From the NCBI GenBank assembly GCA_023249255.1, contig JAHFCY010000200.1, positions 1 to 5,973 of the forward strand: 5,973 nt of DNA, read 5' to 3'. Shown here in pieces: positions 5,884 through 5,973 of this stretch (positions are counted from its first letter, which is position 1; every line of letters begins with the position of its first letter). The translations under genes were made by a program, and so were the position numbers. This stretch comes from Candidatus Lindowiibacteriota bacterium (GTDB taxonomy: Bacteria; Lindowbacteria; 2-12-FULL-62-27). The notes beneath the pieces were generated by a model. It did not search any database. It had not been told where the DNA came from and saw only the letters and a program-made list of their open reading frames with translations.

Positions 5884-5973
5884 ATGCAAGATTCATATTC
5901 CACATCCACTCAACCGAGTGAGCCCCATTGCTTTCGAAGTGAACCGCCGTTCCATTTCTCAAAAAAATACGCC
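5884..5973 (+). CDS. Possible start of an unidentified gene, cut by the window end
   Basis: ATG 5884 opens a frame of 30 codons running off the end without a stop; the frame is open back to 5818. The peptide begins MQDSYSTSTQPSEPHC and is rich in Ser, Pro and His, with no signal peptide or recognisable domain. Upstream AGGAG lies 20 bases away, too far for ordinary initiation. Thirty open codons can arise by chance. Confidence 0.25.
   Translation, partial: MQDSYSTSTQPSEPHCFRSEPPFHFSKKYA

Noticed and set aside
5662-5889. 75-residue open frame on the - strand across the gap
   Set aside because: No recognisable motif and low-complexity basic/aromatic composition. It spans the inverted repeats and could arise by chance. 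It cannot be fully excluded as it lies outside the other genes.
1-5973. CRISPR array, insertion sequence, tRNA or rRNA
   Set aside because: No regularly spaced direct repeats, transposase-like frames, terminal repeats or structured RNA signatures were seen on either strand.

Overview
The window looks like chromosomal DNA of a diderm (Gram-negative type) bacterium, because it encodes an outer-membrane secretin. I cannot place it in a phylum from the sequence alone. It splits into two parts. Positions 1 to about 4280 are a compact, moderately GC-rich operon on the + strand. Positions from about 4280 to the end are clearly more AT-rich by eye.

The first part is the secretin and minor-pilin section of a type II secretion system (T2SS), type IV pilus or MSHA-like machine. 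In order it holds: the last codons of an unseen upstream gene (1-30), a 710-residue secretin with four tandem STN-like periplasmic repeats (27-2159), and three proteins with pilin-type N-termini in the classical I-J-K order. These are a GspI/PilV/MshD-like pseudopilin (about 2065-2688), a GspJ/PulJ-like pseudopilin (2685-3182) and a GspK/PilX-like protein with a predicted beta-helical C-terminus (3186-4250). Genes overlap by ATGA or lie a few bases apart, so they are probably co-transcribed and translationally coupled. The secretin would form the outer-membrane channel. The three small proteins would form the tip or initiation complex of the pseudopilus or pilus.

The end of the GspK-like gene carries a very strong Shine-Dalgarno tract (4231-4244) and an ATGA overlap, as if another operon gene (GspL or PilM-like in canonical clusters) should begin at 4247. 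That frame stops after six codons. A short hairpin follows, and then the sequence turns AT-rich. I read this as an operon breakpoint: the rest of the operon is lost or displaced and unrelated DNA has been joined on.

The second part encodes a divergent GH88-type unsaturated uronyl hydrolase (4331-5665), a cytoplasmic enzyme that normally acts after polysaccharide lyases. It has no functional link to the secretion genes that I can see. Positions 5666-5973 are mostly non-coding. They contain several short inverted repeats and possibly the first 30 codons of an unidentified gene from 5884.
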